Source: Cladophialophora immunda (lineage: Eukaryota; Ascomycota; Eurotiomycetes; Chaetothyriales; Herpotrichiellaceae). From it: DNA of 64,000 nt. The notes below the pieces were generated by a model. It was not told the DNA's origin and made no database searches. It worked only from the letters and a program-made list of their open reading frames with translations. Positions 41,793 through 54,400 of the stretch are shown piece by piece; within the stretch, counting starts at the first letter, position 1; each line of letters begins with the position of its first letter. The DNA lies in NCBI RefSeq assembly GCF_000835495.1, contig NW_015622546.1:3714955-3778954 (forward strand). The letters run 5' to 3'. A program made the position numbers and the translations under genes.

Positions 41793-42755
41793 GGCCATGG
41801 TGGTTAGTGCTCACGGGCAGGCTCGAGGACACGGCATGGTCATATTCCCGACCACGGAGGAGGCGTACTCCCTCGGTCTATATCCGCTCCAAAGAGAGCG
41901 GCCAACATGAGCAGGGATGGCATGAGAGGACACGAACTTCATTGGAATCTGTACATTGGTAGGATCAATATTAGGGCTCTCGAGAAGCCTGTTTTGCAAC
42001 AGGGAACTGGTCACTGAACTCACTTGATATCCGCGAGATTGATCCTTGAAGCTTGGAATACTTCATTCTCAACGTAGCCATCAATACACAGGCGGTGAGG
42101 ATATCACGAAACGCACCTGAGAAGTGACAGATACGAGAGGAGAGTCTAGTTAGATGCAAGCAGAGATGATACAACGTCTCTGATGAGGATGCTCTAGATA
42201 AGGGGGCGTGAAAGGTGCGCGAAGGCTAGTGAGGCTGCTTTTCTAACCTCGACTTTGACTGAGCCTATGTGATGCTTCAAAGTCCTCCCCAAGCAACGTT
42301 CGAAGTTGGATATCGATCCTTCGCTCCTTCGCATCCATCAACCCTTTTCTCTCGAACCCAGCTTCCTGCAGATCTCTCAACTTCTTGCACCTGCTCATGG
42401 ATTGGATGTGTTCTTAGCTGTCAAAGCTGCAAGGAGTCTTGGTGTGTTTCAGATCATGGCTTTTGAAAGCTGTCAACCCTTTGAAAACCAAGCGACTTGG
42501 TCAATCTTCTGGGGAGATACAGCAATGGGTAAGACAACCAAGGGGTTTCCAGCATGTGCAGATGATTATCGCCATATACACGTGTGGAGAATGCGACCAT
42601 ATCTCGCATCCTTCGAATGGAATGCGGGAGCATGACCACCCCAAGGGCATAACACATTCAGAGTCTCCCAAATACGCTGCTCTCCCTCAATCCGCCTTCT
42701 ACGTCTTCGTCGCCAGTACATCGCAATAGCAGCGTTTGAGGATGCCGGCCAGATC
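41793..42755. other. Interval before the P450 gene, no gene supported
   Basis: About 960 bp. It contains the PHD gene's 3' region and the P450 promoter, with CCTCGG at 41871-41876. A 110-codon frame at 42306-42635 has no family resemblance and is not called. Confidence 0.45.
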
Positions 42756-44439
42756 ATGTACAAGTTCCTGTTGTGCACAGTACTTGCTGGTATTCTCGGG
42801 AAGTGGCTGTACGATACACATCGGCGACGTCAGGTGCGTGAACCCTGGTTCAAGCAGCGGCCTATATTTACGGTGCGCAGGGAGAAGCGGCATTCGCCAA
42901 ATTACACGGCTGTCTGCCACCTCAGAGCGAATTCAAGCACCGCTGGCCCTGGGCCCTTGATCTGATCAAGAAGCATGTTGAGACGGTCCTGACTGACCAT
43001 GCATTGATGCTACAAGTGGAGTTCACCGAGAGCATGGGCATGACTTTTGCGGCGTATATGTTCGGACGTGTTGGGTACTTCACCTCGGACCCTCGCAACA
43101 TCAAAGCCATCACAGAGACTCATTTCCAAGGTCGGTTCAACCCTGCCGATTTCAATCCCGTGTGACTGACAGCAGCCTCAGACATGGGATTGGGAGTGCG
43201 ACGACCTGCCTGCTACCCGTTCTTTGGCGAGGGTATCTTCACCCAAGACGGTCCGGCCTGGAAGCATTCGCGAGAAATGCTCCGACGTCAGTTTGTACGA
43301 ATCCAGGCTCGAGACTTGGAGACTTTCACAGATCAGGTCGAAGTTCTGATCTCAACTTTCCGAGACTCGAAGGGCGTGCTGGACCTTCAGCCGGCGTTCT
43401 TTCGGTTCACGCTCGCGACCACGACCGCGCTACTCTTTGGCGAATCTATCGAGACACTGTCAGAAGCAGAGCAGGACGAGTTTGCCGAACATTTCGACTG
43501 CGCGACTTGGGTTACCGCCGTACGACTGCCCTTGGCACATCTGAGCTTCCTGTACAACACTCCGAGCTATCGGAAGTCGTGCAGGATCGTTAAGCGCTAC
43601 GCGGACCACTTCATCGAGAGAGCATTCCAGTACGCGCGTGAGCACGGTCAAGAAAAGGCTACCGAAAAATATCCCTTCATTTTTGATCTTTACACAGAGT
43701 ACCAAGATCGATCGTTGGTGCGGGACCAGCTCGTCAACGTGTTGCTGGCTGGACGAGACACCACAGCGTGCACCATGTCTTGGGCAGTGTTCCATCTTGT
43801 TCGTCATCCGGAGATGATGCAGCGGCTGCGTGAAGAGATCGATGAGGTCACCGGCTCCGAGACGGTGATTAGGAGATCGCACACGAAGAACATGCCTTAT
43901 CTAAATGCCGTGCTGAACGAAAGTGAGTTCTCTTCTACCTTTCTGAAGCTCCCTTCATCAAGAAGAGCGCACAACAGCTGACCAAAATGCTGCATGCAGC
44001 CCTACGGCTCTATCCACAGGTCCCGATGAACACCAGGTCCACAGTCCGGACGACATTCCTCCCCAAAGGCGGTGGCCCGGACGGGGAGTCACCAGTGCTC
44101 GTCCCCAAGAACGCCGGCATCACCTTTAGCCCGTACCACATGCATCGGCGCAAGGAGCTCTTCGGTGAGGACGCCCACGACTACCGACCAGAACGGTGGC
44201 TGGACGGCAAGCTTTCCAACATTGGCTGCGCCTACATCCCGTTCCTCCACGGGTTCAGGACGTGCTTGGGCAAGGACTTTGCGCTGTCGGAAGCAAGCTA
44301 CGCCCTCGTCCGGCTCCTCCAGGCGTATCCGGCCCTGCGGCTTGCGCCTGGGACGGAAGTCGTGCCGACCGGGGAGGAGAAGCAGATGCTGACGCTGGTG
44401 GTGTCGAGCTTGGAGGGATGTAAGGTCGTGCTTGACTAG
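42756..44439 (+). CDS. Cytochrome P450, CYP52-like alkane/fatty-acid hydroxylase type
   Basis: Haem monooxygenase of about 502 residues in four exons: 42756-42833, 42881-43130, 43182-43922 and 44000-44439 (introns 47, 51, 77 bp). A short N-terminal anchor (MYKFLLCTVLAGILGKWLY) is in exon 1. Exon 2 begins GEAAFAKLHGCLPPQ, exon 3 begins DMGLGVRRPACYPFFGEGIF. I-helix AGRDTTA, the ExxR helix ETLRLYP formed across the exon 3/4 junction, and haem loop FLHGFRTCLG are all present. The KLHGC...WPWALDL start and the FALSEASYALVRLLQAY tail are typical of CYP52/CYP539 fungal enzymes that hydroxylate n-alkanes or fatty acids at the omega end. The haem loop lacks the usual GGPR and has HGFR. ER membrane protein; fits the lipid-oxidation genes in this window but lies 25 kb from them. 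Confidence 0.9.
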
Positions 44440-45237
44440 AGACTGACTTTTTCGAGATGCATTGTTTCTCAGAGAGGTGAGGGCGATGAAAAGTTCCTTT
44501 GTAGGGGGGAGTTATATACTCGGTAGTGGCATCTTGCCGATGTTGACTCGAGGTACTAAGTCGCGGCAGATTCAATGGTCCCAAAGCATCAAACTAATAG
44601 AGCGGCGTAGTGGAGAAATAGTCTTGCAAATCCCTCTTCTCATTCGCGTTCGGCCCCGGTAGCCGCGCATTTTATGGGGCATCGGGCTCCTCGGCCGATG
44701 GACACGGCCGATGGATACTACGTTGGTAAAACGCCTTGTGGCAAACACGCTATCTAGGCTCAAATGTCCCTCGTCGTCGCGGTCCCGGAACGCTGGAGCA
44801 CGGCCGGGAGCTGTTTCGCGCGTCTTTGACCGTCTGAGCGACGCCGTGCTCGCGGACATTCTCGAGGCACAGACTCGCAGGGCCTGCAATTACCCGCGAT
44901 ACCAGACATTGATCAAGCATAGCAGGCGAGTTCTAGCCACATGGTAGTCGACAGCGCCCTGCAAGACTGCAGGTGCTTTGATGACTTGCAAAGTTGCAAA
45001 GTTGATGTACCGACCAATATGGTGGAGATGCCACTGCCCGGCTTTATCAATACTGGTTCTTCGGTATGCAGGATCCCTGTAGCACCCCAGACGTCTAGAA
45101 ATCGGGCAACTCCATTTCTGTGCTTCTTCGGGGCGACAGATCGACGTTTGAGAACCTAACGCGACTTCTTGCTTCAATGATCTTCGGCCAGCATATGTGA
45201 ACCTGTTGGATGTACTTGGTGGGCCGCCGCCGTGGCC
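44440..45237. other. Convergent 3' interval
   Basis: About 800 bp between the P450 stop and the AtuA-type gene stop (45238). No supported gene. A 79-codon frame at 44711-44947 shows no homology that I recognise. Confidence 0.5.
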
Positions 45238-47159
45238 TCAAATCCAGCCTCGTTGGAGGAAGCGAGTTGGAATCTCGGCGTGTCTGCTTCGGAGGAACTC
45301 TGCGACGCCCTTTCCGAGACCGTCGATACGGTCTGAAGACGCGATGCCGCCGTTGAGGTTGTCGAGGACTCGGCTGTTATCGGCTCAGTCAGCATTACAC
45401 ACCCTGAGGGCAGTTTTCGGCAAGGAAACAAAAAGGGAAACGGATTCACGATTACTGACAAATGCACTGCATTGATCCCGGGAAACTCCACTCGCTCCAC
45501 CCTCCGATCGGGGTCTCCCTTCTGCCAGTCGTCGCCGAACAGTTCCTTCAAGCGCGGGACGGTCAAGTAGGTCCGCAGCCAGGGGTACTCGTCGCGGTGG
45601 CGGACGAAGAACCCAATGTTGGAATTGTCCGCCTTGTCGCCGGATCGCGCGTGGACAATGCTTCCCAGGGGCGCCGTTTCAGTAGGGCCGAGGGATTTCA
45701 AGTCGATAGGAGCCTCCGTCTCCGAAGAAGGGCGCTGCACCGGGTACTCGGCCGTCGTTTGTGGCGGATCAACCTTGACGGTCTGGCCGGTGCTGAGGAC
45801 CACGCGGTGATCAACCATCGACAGCGGCATCAGGGCCGGGAAGATCTCCATGAACGGCTTGGGGTCCATGGTCCGGAAGTCCAGGTTCATGTGGTAGCCG
45901 GGATAGCTCTGCATGCGCAGGGCGTAGATGGGGGTCTTGAACGCGGACGCCTCGATGTCGGCCCTGTTCCTGGCCTGGGCGAAGACACGCAGCTGGACGG
46001 TGCCGGCCTGTTGCGACCGCGGACTGTCGACCTGGGATCCGTACTGCTCCACGCTGAATCGGCTGAATTTGTTCCCCTGCAAGATGTGCTCCAGCTGTCG
46101 GCGCATCATGGCAGCCTTGGCTTCCACGTCCAGTCCGTTGATGTAGAAGGTTGCTTCGGCCTGGTACCCGCCTGGCGCGGCGACCATGACTTTTGTCGTT
46201 GGAGGCGGCGGCAGGCCTTTGACCCCGTGGACCATGACCCGATCTCTTTGGCTTGCATCTTGGGCCTCCTCCACCTGGACCTGCGACAGATCCGCCACGA
46301 CGTCCGGGTTGAGGTAGAGATGTCCTTGTAGCTCGTACAGCAACTGCGCCTTGACCGTCTCGGGGGTCACGCGACCTCCTCCTTGAGCGGACTTGGTGAT
46401 GATGCATCCGCCGGCGGAGTCGATCTCGGCAATGGGAAAGGCCAGATCGACCAGGTCTGGCAAAAACCCCTTGAAGCCCGAGAAATTGGCCCCCACAACG
46501 TAAGGCCCACACTCGATCAGGTGCGCCGCGAGCAGCGAGCCGGCCAGTTCGGTGTACTGGTCCTCGCGCCAGCCAAAATACCACGCCGCCGCCCCCATGA
46601 CGGGCGACGCATCGGTACAGCGCCCGCAGATGACGATGCTGGCACCGGCTTCCAGGGCCTTAGCGATGCCACGACAGCCGATGTACGCATTGGCGCAGAT
46701 GGGGTCCAGGTGCCATTCGTCGAGCGTCCGCTCTGGGTGATCGAGGTGCGGGAATCTCGAAGCACGCCTCTTGTCGGGATCTGTGACCAGCTCCGAGACG
46801 TCGTCTCCCAGCACGGCGGCGACCACCGTGTCCTTGTACCCGCGTGCCACGCAAAGCGCCTGGACCTTGCGGAAGAGACTCATAGTGTTCAAGGCGCCTG
46901 CGTTGGTGGCCACCTTGATATCCTGCTCCATGATCTGGTCCAGGCACTCCTCCAGCTGCAGGTAGAAGCCGTCCTCGTAGCCCAGGTCCGGGTCGACGTC
47001 TCGCTTGGTGATGGCGTTCCACGCAATGTTCATCTCGGACAGCCAGTCGCCCGTGATGACATGGACGTCGCCGGACTCGACCATGCGTTTCATGGCGTGC
47101 GGATGGTCCCCCGTGGCGCCTGAGACGTTGCCAATCCGGATCGGTGGTTTGGTTAGCAT
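45238..47159 (-). CDS. AtuA family protein (acyclic terpene utilisation A-like, DUF1446)
   Basis: 611 residues in two exons: 47159-45460 and 45373-45238. The open frame continues past 45460 to 45174, but that is a read-through of an 86-bp intron (GTCAGT donor, GCTGACTGA branch, AACAG acceptor); splicing restores the normal family C-terminus (AVHFRVLDNLNGG, then GLGKGVAEFLRSRH). The N-terminus RIGNVSGATGDHPHAM and the blocks VATNAGALN, CGRCTDASPVMGAAAWYF, IDSAGGCIITKSAQGGGRVT and GSIVHARSGDKADNSNIGFF are diagnostic. Pseudomonas AtuA is needed for citronellol/geraniol breakdown, but its reaction is not firmly known; fungal copies occur near oxygenases and may act on acyl-CoA or prenyl acids. 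It lies on the same strand as the downstream aromatic hydroxylase gene, 0.7 kb apart. Confidence 0.9.
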
Positions 47160-47845
47160 CTTGGATGTAGCAGTTCGACGTTATTTTTCCTGGATTTTCC
47201 TGGACGTGTGCACTGCTTACCGTCCCCAACAGTGATCTTAAATAACAGTCCGTCTATGCAAAGGAATAAATGATGAGAAAAAGAATGATTGAGGATTCTT
47301 CCAGCCACTGAGCTGCTCTCCCTCTTAAGGAGTACCGGACAACCAGCCAAGCTCACGATAAATAGCAGGTGTATAAGAAAGAAAGAGCTTGTGAGGCTGT
47401 CTTCAAGGCGAATATCCAGTCGCGGACTTTTTGGGACTAAGTACCCTTTACCGACGCCTCCCGAGTCGTCTGACCGTACTCACCCTATACATTCCGCTGC
47501 TTATTCGCTTTCCACAGTCTCTGAGCGGGCTCAAAGGTCGAATAGAGCGGGTGAAAGTGCGAGGAGAGATTATCCACATGGTCTGAGTTTTCGGAGTGGG
47601 TGGCCGAAGGGCGACGGAGTCGAGGCCGAAACAGACAGCGGCAACCAACACGCAGGAGGGAAGAAACTCTCCCAGAGCAGTGGGCTACAAGTAGGAAGCG
47701 AGACGGGAGCTAACAATGAGCAGAGCGGTGAGCGGTCGGTGATGAGGGAATGATAGGCAGAAATGGCTCTAGATTTGCGCACTATAGTACTTCCTTTGTG
47801 GATAGATCGATTCACATTTCCAAGGACAAAGCAACAACAACAACA
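47160..47845. promoter_or_regulatory. Upstream region of the AtuA-type gene
   Basis: 686 bp between the AtuA-type start and the 3' end of the flavoprotein gene. No gene and no recognisable element; long 5' leader likely. Confidence 0.4.
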
Positions 47846-50244
47846 TCATGCCGCCGCCACGCCGACCACTGCGCCGTTCGTCGCCTGGATGCCCGCGTCG
47901 TCTGCGTCCTTGAGCGAGACGCGGCTGACGCCCTCGGAACCCACCGTCTCAGTCTTCAACGGGTGTAGTTGGGGCTGCTCGACCATGAAGCCGCTGAAGA
48001 ACTTGTCCATGCTCTCGTAGTCGTCCATGTCGCCGACCCAGCTGACGTACTGGTCGGGCCGCAGGATGACGGCGCAGCCGCGGGCGCGGTCGACGCCGTA
48101 GTGGGTGTAGGCGTCGCCGTAGCCCTCGTGGTAGCTGACGTCGTCGACGTGGATCTTCCAGTAGTCCCAGCCGTCGCGCGCGTCCCAGGGCCGGAACGCC
48201 TCGGGGAAGTCGAAAATGGTCACGTCCTGCCGCTTGGACGCGTGCACCGAGAGCACCTCGATCACCGCGTCGTACCGGCGCTGCGGCGGCGTGAAGCGCT
48301 TCAGGAACGACGTCGCCCCCCCCAGCTTCTCGCCCAGCCGGTCCAGCCGGGCCTTTTGGGATGGGTTGCCCACGATATCCCCCGCGAACACCACCAGGCG
48401 CCACGCGCCGTTGCTCTTCAGCAGCTCCTGGAAGTGCCATGGGCGCGCGTCGGCCTGGTTGAGCACCTTGAACGACGGCATGCGCATGCCGACCTTGACC
48501 TCCGAGGCCCGGTCCTGGGTGCTGATGACGCGCAGCTTCTCCTCGCCCAGCACCTCGGTGCCGTCGCCCTGTGCGGTGCTGTCGCCGGACTTGGCCACGA
48601 TGACGCTCGCGCCGTAGTCGACGGCCACGCCGCTGGCGAACAGGTTGCCCTTTTCGAACGCGTTCTTGAACTCCTCCATCGAGATGCCTTCCTCGTCCAG
48701 CACGTCCTTGGCCGGCCGCCCCGAGAAGAGCCGCGAGAACCGGTGGTCGAAGTCGATCAGGTCCTGCGCTATCCTGCGCCGCTCGGATTGGTATGTCTTG
48801 AGGATGGACCGGTTGCTGGTGCCCTTGACGACGCTGGCGACTTTCCATCCGAGGTTGAAAGCTGGAGCCACCGATTAGTTCTATCATTCCCGATGCCAGA
48901 ACATGGTTGTACTCACCATCTTGCATACTAACGTTCATGCCTTGGCCGGCCTGTTGGTGATGTTAGCTAGAGGCTCCCTGGGTTGACGAGTTGGGAGCAG
49001 ATGTACCTTTGGACTGTGAGTGTGAACGGCGTCGCCTGCCAGAAAGACCCTCTCCTTCAGACTGAAGCTATCACCCACACGTTGCCCAATCTGGTAGGCT
49101 GTCCACCAGTCGCAGTAGCGATAGTCGATCTTGTAAGGCTTCATGATCCTCTGTGCACTGGCCAGAATCGTGTCTGGGTTGATCTTGCTCCGATCCGCCC
49201 TCTTGCCGCCTCCAGCGTTCTCCATCGTCGTCAGTTGGATGTATAGTCTGACCAGCTTGTTCTCTCGCGGGATCACCATCACACTGCCACTGCTCTCGCT
49301 GTGAATGGCACACCTCATCCGGATATCGGGGAAGTCGGTGATGGGGATGATGTCGAGCACGCCCCAGATATAATCGGTGCTTTCCCCTTGGAGTTTGAAG
49401 CCGAGCTGGTCTCTGACCCAGCTGTGGGCGCCGTCTGCGCCAAGCATGTATTTTGCTTTGACCGTCTCCTCTCGTCCTTCCTTCTCTCGCAACGCTTTCG
49501 ACTTCTCCAGCAATTCTTTAGTGTCGTCCGGCGAGAGGTTGCTGCGGAAGAGTCCGTCCTGTAACCCGGAACCGTTCAGGCTGGTCGCAGCCTGTTTGGG
49601 GGTTGCTTCATGCTCACTCAGATGTCGAAGCTTCACGGTGATAGGGTAAGCGTCGTTGTCTTCAGCAAGGCTTTCATCAAACTCAAAGGACGCGGGCATG
49701 ACGCCGTGCTCGACTTTGATGCCCTCCTCCCACCCCGGTACATCCTTGAGTGTTCTCTTGCTGTGTTCGGAAATGGAGTCGAGAAAGAATCGTTCAATGC
49801 GTCCCTGATGTAGGACCACCTGCTGAAAGCGCGAGATGTTTGGGATGGTGTCCGGGATACGGTCGGAGCGGTGGATGATTCCCGTCTTCGGATCTGGATT
49901 CCAGAGGCAGATTTCGAGCATGTGGTTTGACTCTATCCAGGCGCGGTGTGCGAAATCGAAGCTGTCAAAGATCTCCAGCGTCCGGCATTGGAGTCCGTCC
50001 GCTTGGCCGTTGAAGATCTGGCTTCGTCAGCTTCTCCGAGAACAGACAGAGGCTTATGCTTGTATGTTGAATTGATCAACCACTCGACGGGAAATCTCAC
50101 CTTGGTCCCTCGTTTGTCCACTATTCTCGTCCGAATCCCACACCGACTCATCCAATTCGCCATCATCAGGCCTGCCGGCCCTGCACCGATGATGAGGACA
50201 TCGACCTCGGATTGCGGGCCGGGCGCTCTTGGTCCCTGTGCCAT
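47846..50244 (-). CDS. Phenol 2-monooxygenase-type FAD hydroxylase
   Basis: 734 residues in four exons: 50244-50101, 50017-49007, 48950-48917 (34 bp) and 48861-47846, with introns of 83, 56 and 55 bp. The start MAQGPRAPGPQ is the first ATG in frame. FAD Rossmann motif VDVLIIGAGPAGLMMANW, the NGQADGLQCRTLEIFDSF block at the start of exon 2, the DG motif LGADGAHSWVRDQLGF, and the GD motif FLAGDAVHTHSPK-AGQGMN, which spans the exon 2/3 junction. The C-terminal third (FKVLNQADARPWHFQELL and on) is the thioredoxin-like domain of phenol hydroxylase (PHOX C-terminal/dimerisation). The family uses NADPH and O2 to ortho-hydroxylate phenols; exact substrate unknown. An AtuA-type gene and a possible lactonase are near, so a ring-oxidation setting is possible. 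Confidence 0.92.
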
Positions 50245-51440
50245 GGTGGTGGATGGAGGTTCGCTCAAGGTTCAAAGACGGCACAATGAACGATCAGTTA
50301 TAACCATGAATGGTTTATCTATCAGTCAGGAGAGTATGGCCTGTAAGCAGGATCTTAGAAATTGCACGCATCAGCAAGGTCGCATGCATATATACCTTCC
50401 ACAACGGGCACGTAGTGTATCCGTCACTGATCCTCCATGCAATTCACATGTGGATCTCACTGTCCAATGAGAGCGACTTGTGGGGTAATGGCCTTTCGGC
50501 TGCGGCACCGGATCAGGGCGAGCCTCGAGCAGCAAATCCGGGGCAGGACGAGCTGCGGGATGAGATAGACACCTTGGTCCCGTCTGTGAGTGGATGATCT
50601 CTATCCTTTGCGTTTCGAAGGCGGGCCATGCTTGGGGGGACCATTTGATTGTGTGGTCGGGAACTGTGCAGCAGGAAGCAGGAATCGAATTTCGTGGAGA
50701 TTCCCCCGCTGCAGTTTGTCCGATCTCTTTGGCACTGCAAACCGGGACATTTGCTCGCTCACATCCGCATCCATGGTGGGTTGCGTTCACGCTCTGGCTT
50801 CAAGGATATCGGAAAGCGTACCGGGGGGGTTCCCAGATAGCCTCGTCTGATGTTGCTGTTTCTGGGCGCGGCGTTCGTTGAGCGGGCAATGCTGGATGCA
50901 AAGTCATTAGGATGGTCAGACAAAGTACCCCGTAGTCAGCTGAAGCTGATTCGGCTACCTACTAGATCCCGAGGTGACGTTTCGTCGATACCTACCTAGG
51001 TACATAGTTAGGCATTTCGTTCATCTCACTAATCTTTGTACTAAGGGTATCTATCTACCCTTTCTCATGTCGTTACCTGTGTTGATAAAGCGACGGCAAT
51101 ATGTGACCCTCATTCGGCCACTTTAGGGCCCGTGTACGGAGTACATTCTGTTTCAGACTGTGTCATCTATCGCTCAGCTCGGGCATGCCGCCGGACAAGG
51201 TTAAAGACACTAGCCTGGATTTGTTCTCGCTAAGCGCCCTGCAGAAGAGCAAGCAAAGATTGGTGGAGGATTGCCAGCGCAACTTACGCGCCGTGAGGCT
51301 GAGGGACAATGTTGCCTGCGCTGGGATCCTCCTTGCGCACTTCCGTCAATGCCCAAGCGATCGTTGAACGCAAAGTCTCTTCAGATTCTCGTCCTGACTG
51401 AACCGAACTCCATCCCGTCTGCTTAACTCCGTATCTCGAC
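50245..51440. other. Divergent region between the FAD hydroxylase and NLR genes
   Basis: 1.2 kb without a supported gene. It includes both promoters. CCGAGG is at 50969-50974 and TACGGAGTAC at 51135-51144. Confidence 0.45.
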
Positions 51441-54400
51441 ATGAATCCCGAGGAGCGTCCCCCTCGTCCCCGGAGCCGTGACGACTTCGAAATCGCCATT
51501 ATCTGCGCCTTACCCTTGGAGCGCAACGCCGTGGAGGTACTGTTGGAAAAAGAATACGAGACCGGTGGCTTTTCCTACGGCAAAGCGGCGGAAGATTTGA
51601 ATGCCTACACCACGGGGCGACTGGGTAATCAACATGTGGTTCTGGCTTATATGCCAAGTATGGGCATGATTAACTCGGCTGCAGTGGCTGCCAATCTTCG
51701 CTCCAGCTTTCGAGGAATCAGACTGGCCATGATTGTTGGTGTTTGTGGCGGCGTTCCGACGACTCCTGAGGGCGCCGAGATCCTGCTAGGCGATATCATT
51801 GTGAGCATGTCGGTGATTCAGATTGACTTTGGCCGGCAATACCCGAACATGTATATCAGAAAGAGAGAGCTTGAGGACACTCTTGGGCGAGCGGCCCCAG
51901 AAGTTCGAGCGTATATTGGGAAGATTTCAGGCTATCTAGTCCAGAAGAGGCTCCGAAACAAGATTACCACCTTCTCCGCCCATATTGGCACAACGGAAGG
52001 ATTTTCAGGATCCGTCTATCCTGGACCAGAGAATGACAAACTGTATCCTGCTGACTACCGACACAAGCATCGAACACAACCCTGCGGCACTTGCGAAGCC
52101 TGCAACGGATCCAATGACGATGTTTGCGAGACAGCCTTGCAGAGCGATTGTGAGACTCTAGGTTGTGGCAACGACATCATTGACGGGGGCACTTGTGTTC
52201 AACGAGCATTGGGTAGCTCTCAAGGAGGTGCCGGAAGACCAGCCATCCGCTTTGGTCGAATAGCGTGCAGCAACACCGTTATGAAGAGTGGTGTACACCG
52301 AGATCGTGTTGCGGCTGAGGAGAAGGTCATTGGGTTTGAGATGGAAAGCGCAGGCGCCTGGGAATATCTCCCTACAATTGTAATCAAGAGCGTGTGCGAC
52401 TATTCAGACAGCCACAAAAATAAGCAGTGGCAAGCATACGCAGCTGCGACGGCGGCTGCTTGCACCAAGGCGATGCTGGAAGAGTGGAGAAACATAGATA
52501 GGCCAGCCCGAGATGCAGTCGAACAGGGACGCCCAGGTGAGTGCAGCAGGGGGATGCCGATCCCTCCAGGAATCGATTTAATCACAAATCCTGTACATTG
52601 GACCGTTACTCGCTCTCCCAACACATTGTTTGTGGGGCGAAATGATCTGCTCGACGAGTTGGGTACCATCGTTCGTGAGGCTGTCAAGAATCCTGTACCG
52701 CAGACTCAATGCAGGATTGTCATTTCAGGCATAGGTGGTCAGGGTAAGAGCGAGCTCTGCTTGCAGCTCGCTCACCGAGCCCGCACTCTGTAAGTCTATA
52801 TCCCACGTGCCGTGTCCTCATTTCCGACTAACTACTTCAATACCTACGTCCAGATTCTGGGGCGTCTTTTGGGTCGACGTCAGCACCAGACCCTTGGCAG
52901 AGAACGGGTTCTTAGACATCGCGAACCGGCTGAAAGTACCGGCAAAAACATGGGAAGACGGGCGACAAGGGCTAACCAATGTTCAACAACCATGGATACT
53001 GGTGCTGGACAACGCTGACGACCCCAAAGTTGACTATCAAGACTACTTCCCACCTGGCCCGTCGGGCGTCGTGGTGCTGACGTCGCGCAACCACGAGTGC
53101 CAGCAGTACGCCACGGCCCGGTACATCGATCTAGAAGGTCTCACTCTAGCTGATTCGCGAGAGCTCCTGCTGAAAGCAGCATGCGTCGAAGAAAATAAAC
53201 GCCCAACTGTGAAGAATGATGCAGACAAAGTGGCCGAGCTGCTTCACTCTCACGCTCTGGCACTGATTCAGGCCGGAGCATATGTGGCACGCGGCCACTG
53301 CACCTTAGCAAAGTACCCCGAAGTATACAGACGTCAAAGAAAACGACTTCTCACTTTCCGGCCCAACCAAGCTCAATCACGGTATCGTGACGTCTACGCA
53401 ACGTTCGAGGCCTCGGTTGAAATCCTTGACGCGACATCGACGGAATCAACCCGTGATGCGCTCGAACTATTGCCGATGCTGGCGGTATGCGGACCAAATC
53501 AGATCCCCCTTAAGTTGTTTGACATCGGGTGGAAATGTGCACACACTTTATTAACCTCTGACTACTTCTCAGACGACCACAACGAGCGCAGAGACCTGAC
53601 AAACTGGCACATGTTTCGCCTTCCGTCCGTGATTCAAGCCAATGCAGAAGAGTGGGATTCCTTTCGGCTCACGGAGGCCTTGCAGATGCTCAAAGCATTC
53701 GCCCTCATCTCCGTGGAGGAGGCCCGCGAAGGTGATAGGACCGTTTCAATGCACCCACTCGTTCATGCTTGGGCACGGGATCGCCAAGATGATTTCGACC
53801 GGCACGAATCCTGGCTTAAAATGTGTTGTCTTATAGCGGTAGCTTGGGATGACAGAGATTTCTGGAGCATGCGCGCACGGCAGCTGCAGCCTCATATCCA
53901 TGCGGTTACATCGTGGGACATGCAGTCGATGTTTGGTCGGGATCCAGCAACATTGATTGTGGCGGTGTTTTCGAGGTGCGGGTGGATATTACAGATGTTC
54001 AGGGACGATAATCATCTCTCTTTAATACTAGAGAGGTTGTTCAGTCACTTGAATTTGGATCAATTAAAGGTGAGTGAAAGGTGGGTGAAATTGTACCAGC
54101 TAAAGGGATTGAACTTGGAGGATGCTGGCAGGACCAAGGAAGCAATAGGGATTCTAACGCAGGTGGTCGGGATCGATAAATGTACGCTCAAGGAGGAAGA
54201 CCGAGATCGACTAACCTCAATGCATAAGCTAGCGAGAGTATATGAAGCGAACGGACAGATCAACGACGCATTAGCGTTACTACAACAGGTGGTCGAGATC
54301 CAGAAGCGTATATTCGCGGAGGAACACCCAGACCGACTAGACTCACTACATGAGCTAGCGATAGTATATGAAGCGAACGGACAGATTAACGACGCATTGG

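Noticed and set aside
46383..47123. Long plus-strand frame opposite the AtuA-type gene
   Set aside because: Antisense shadow; no known motif, while the minus-strand protein shows strong family blocks.
47969..48931. 320-codon plus-strand frame and a long minus-strand alternate frame in the flavoprotein gene
   Set aside because: Shadows of the phenol-hydroxylase exon 4; low-complexity Arg/Val/Ala-rich and without homology.
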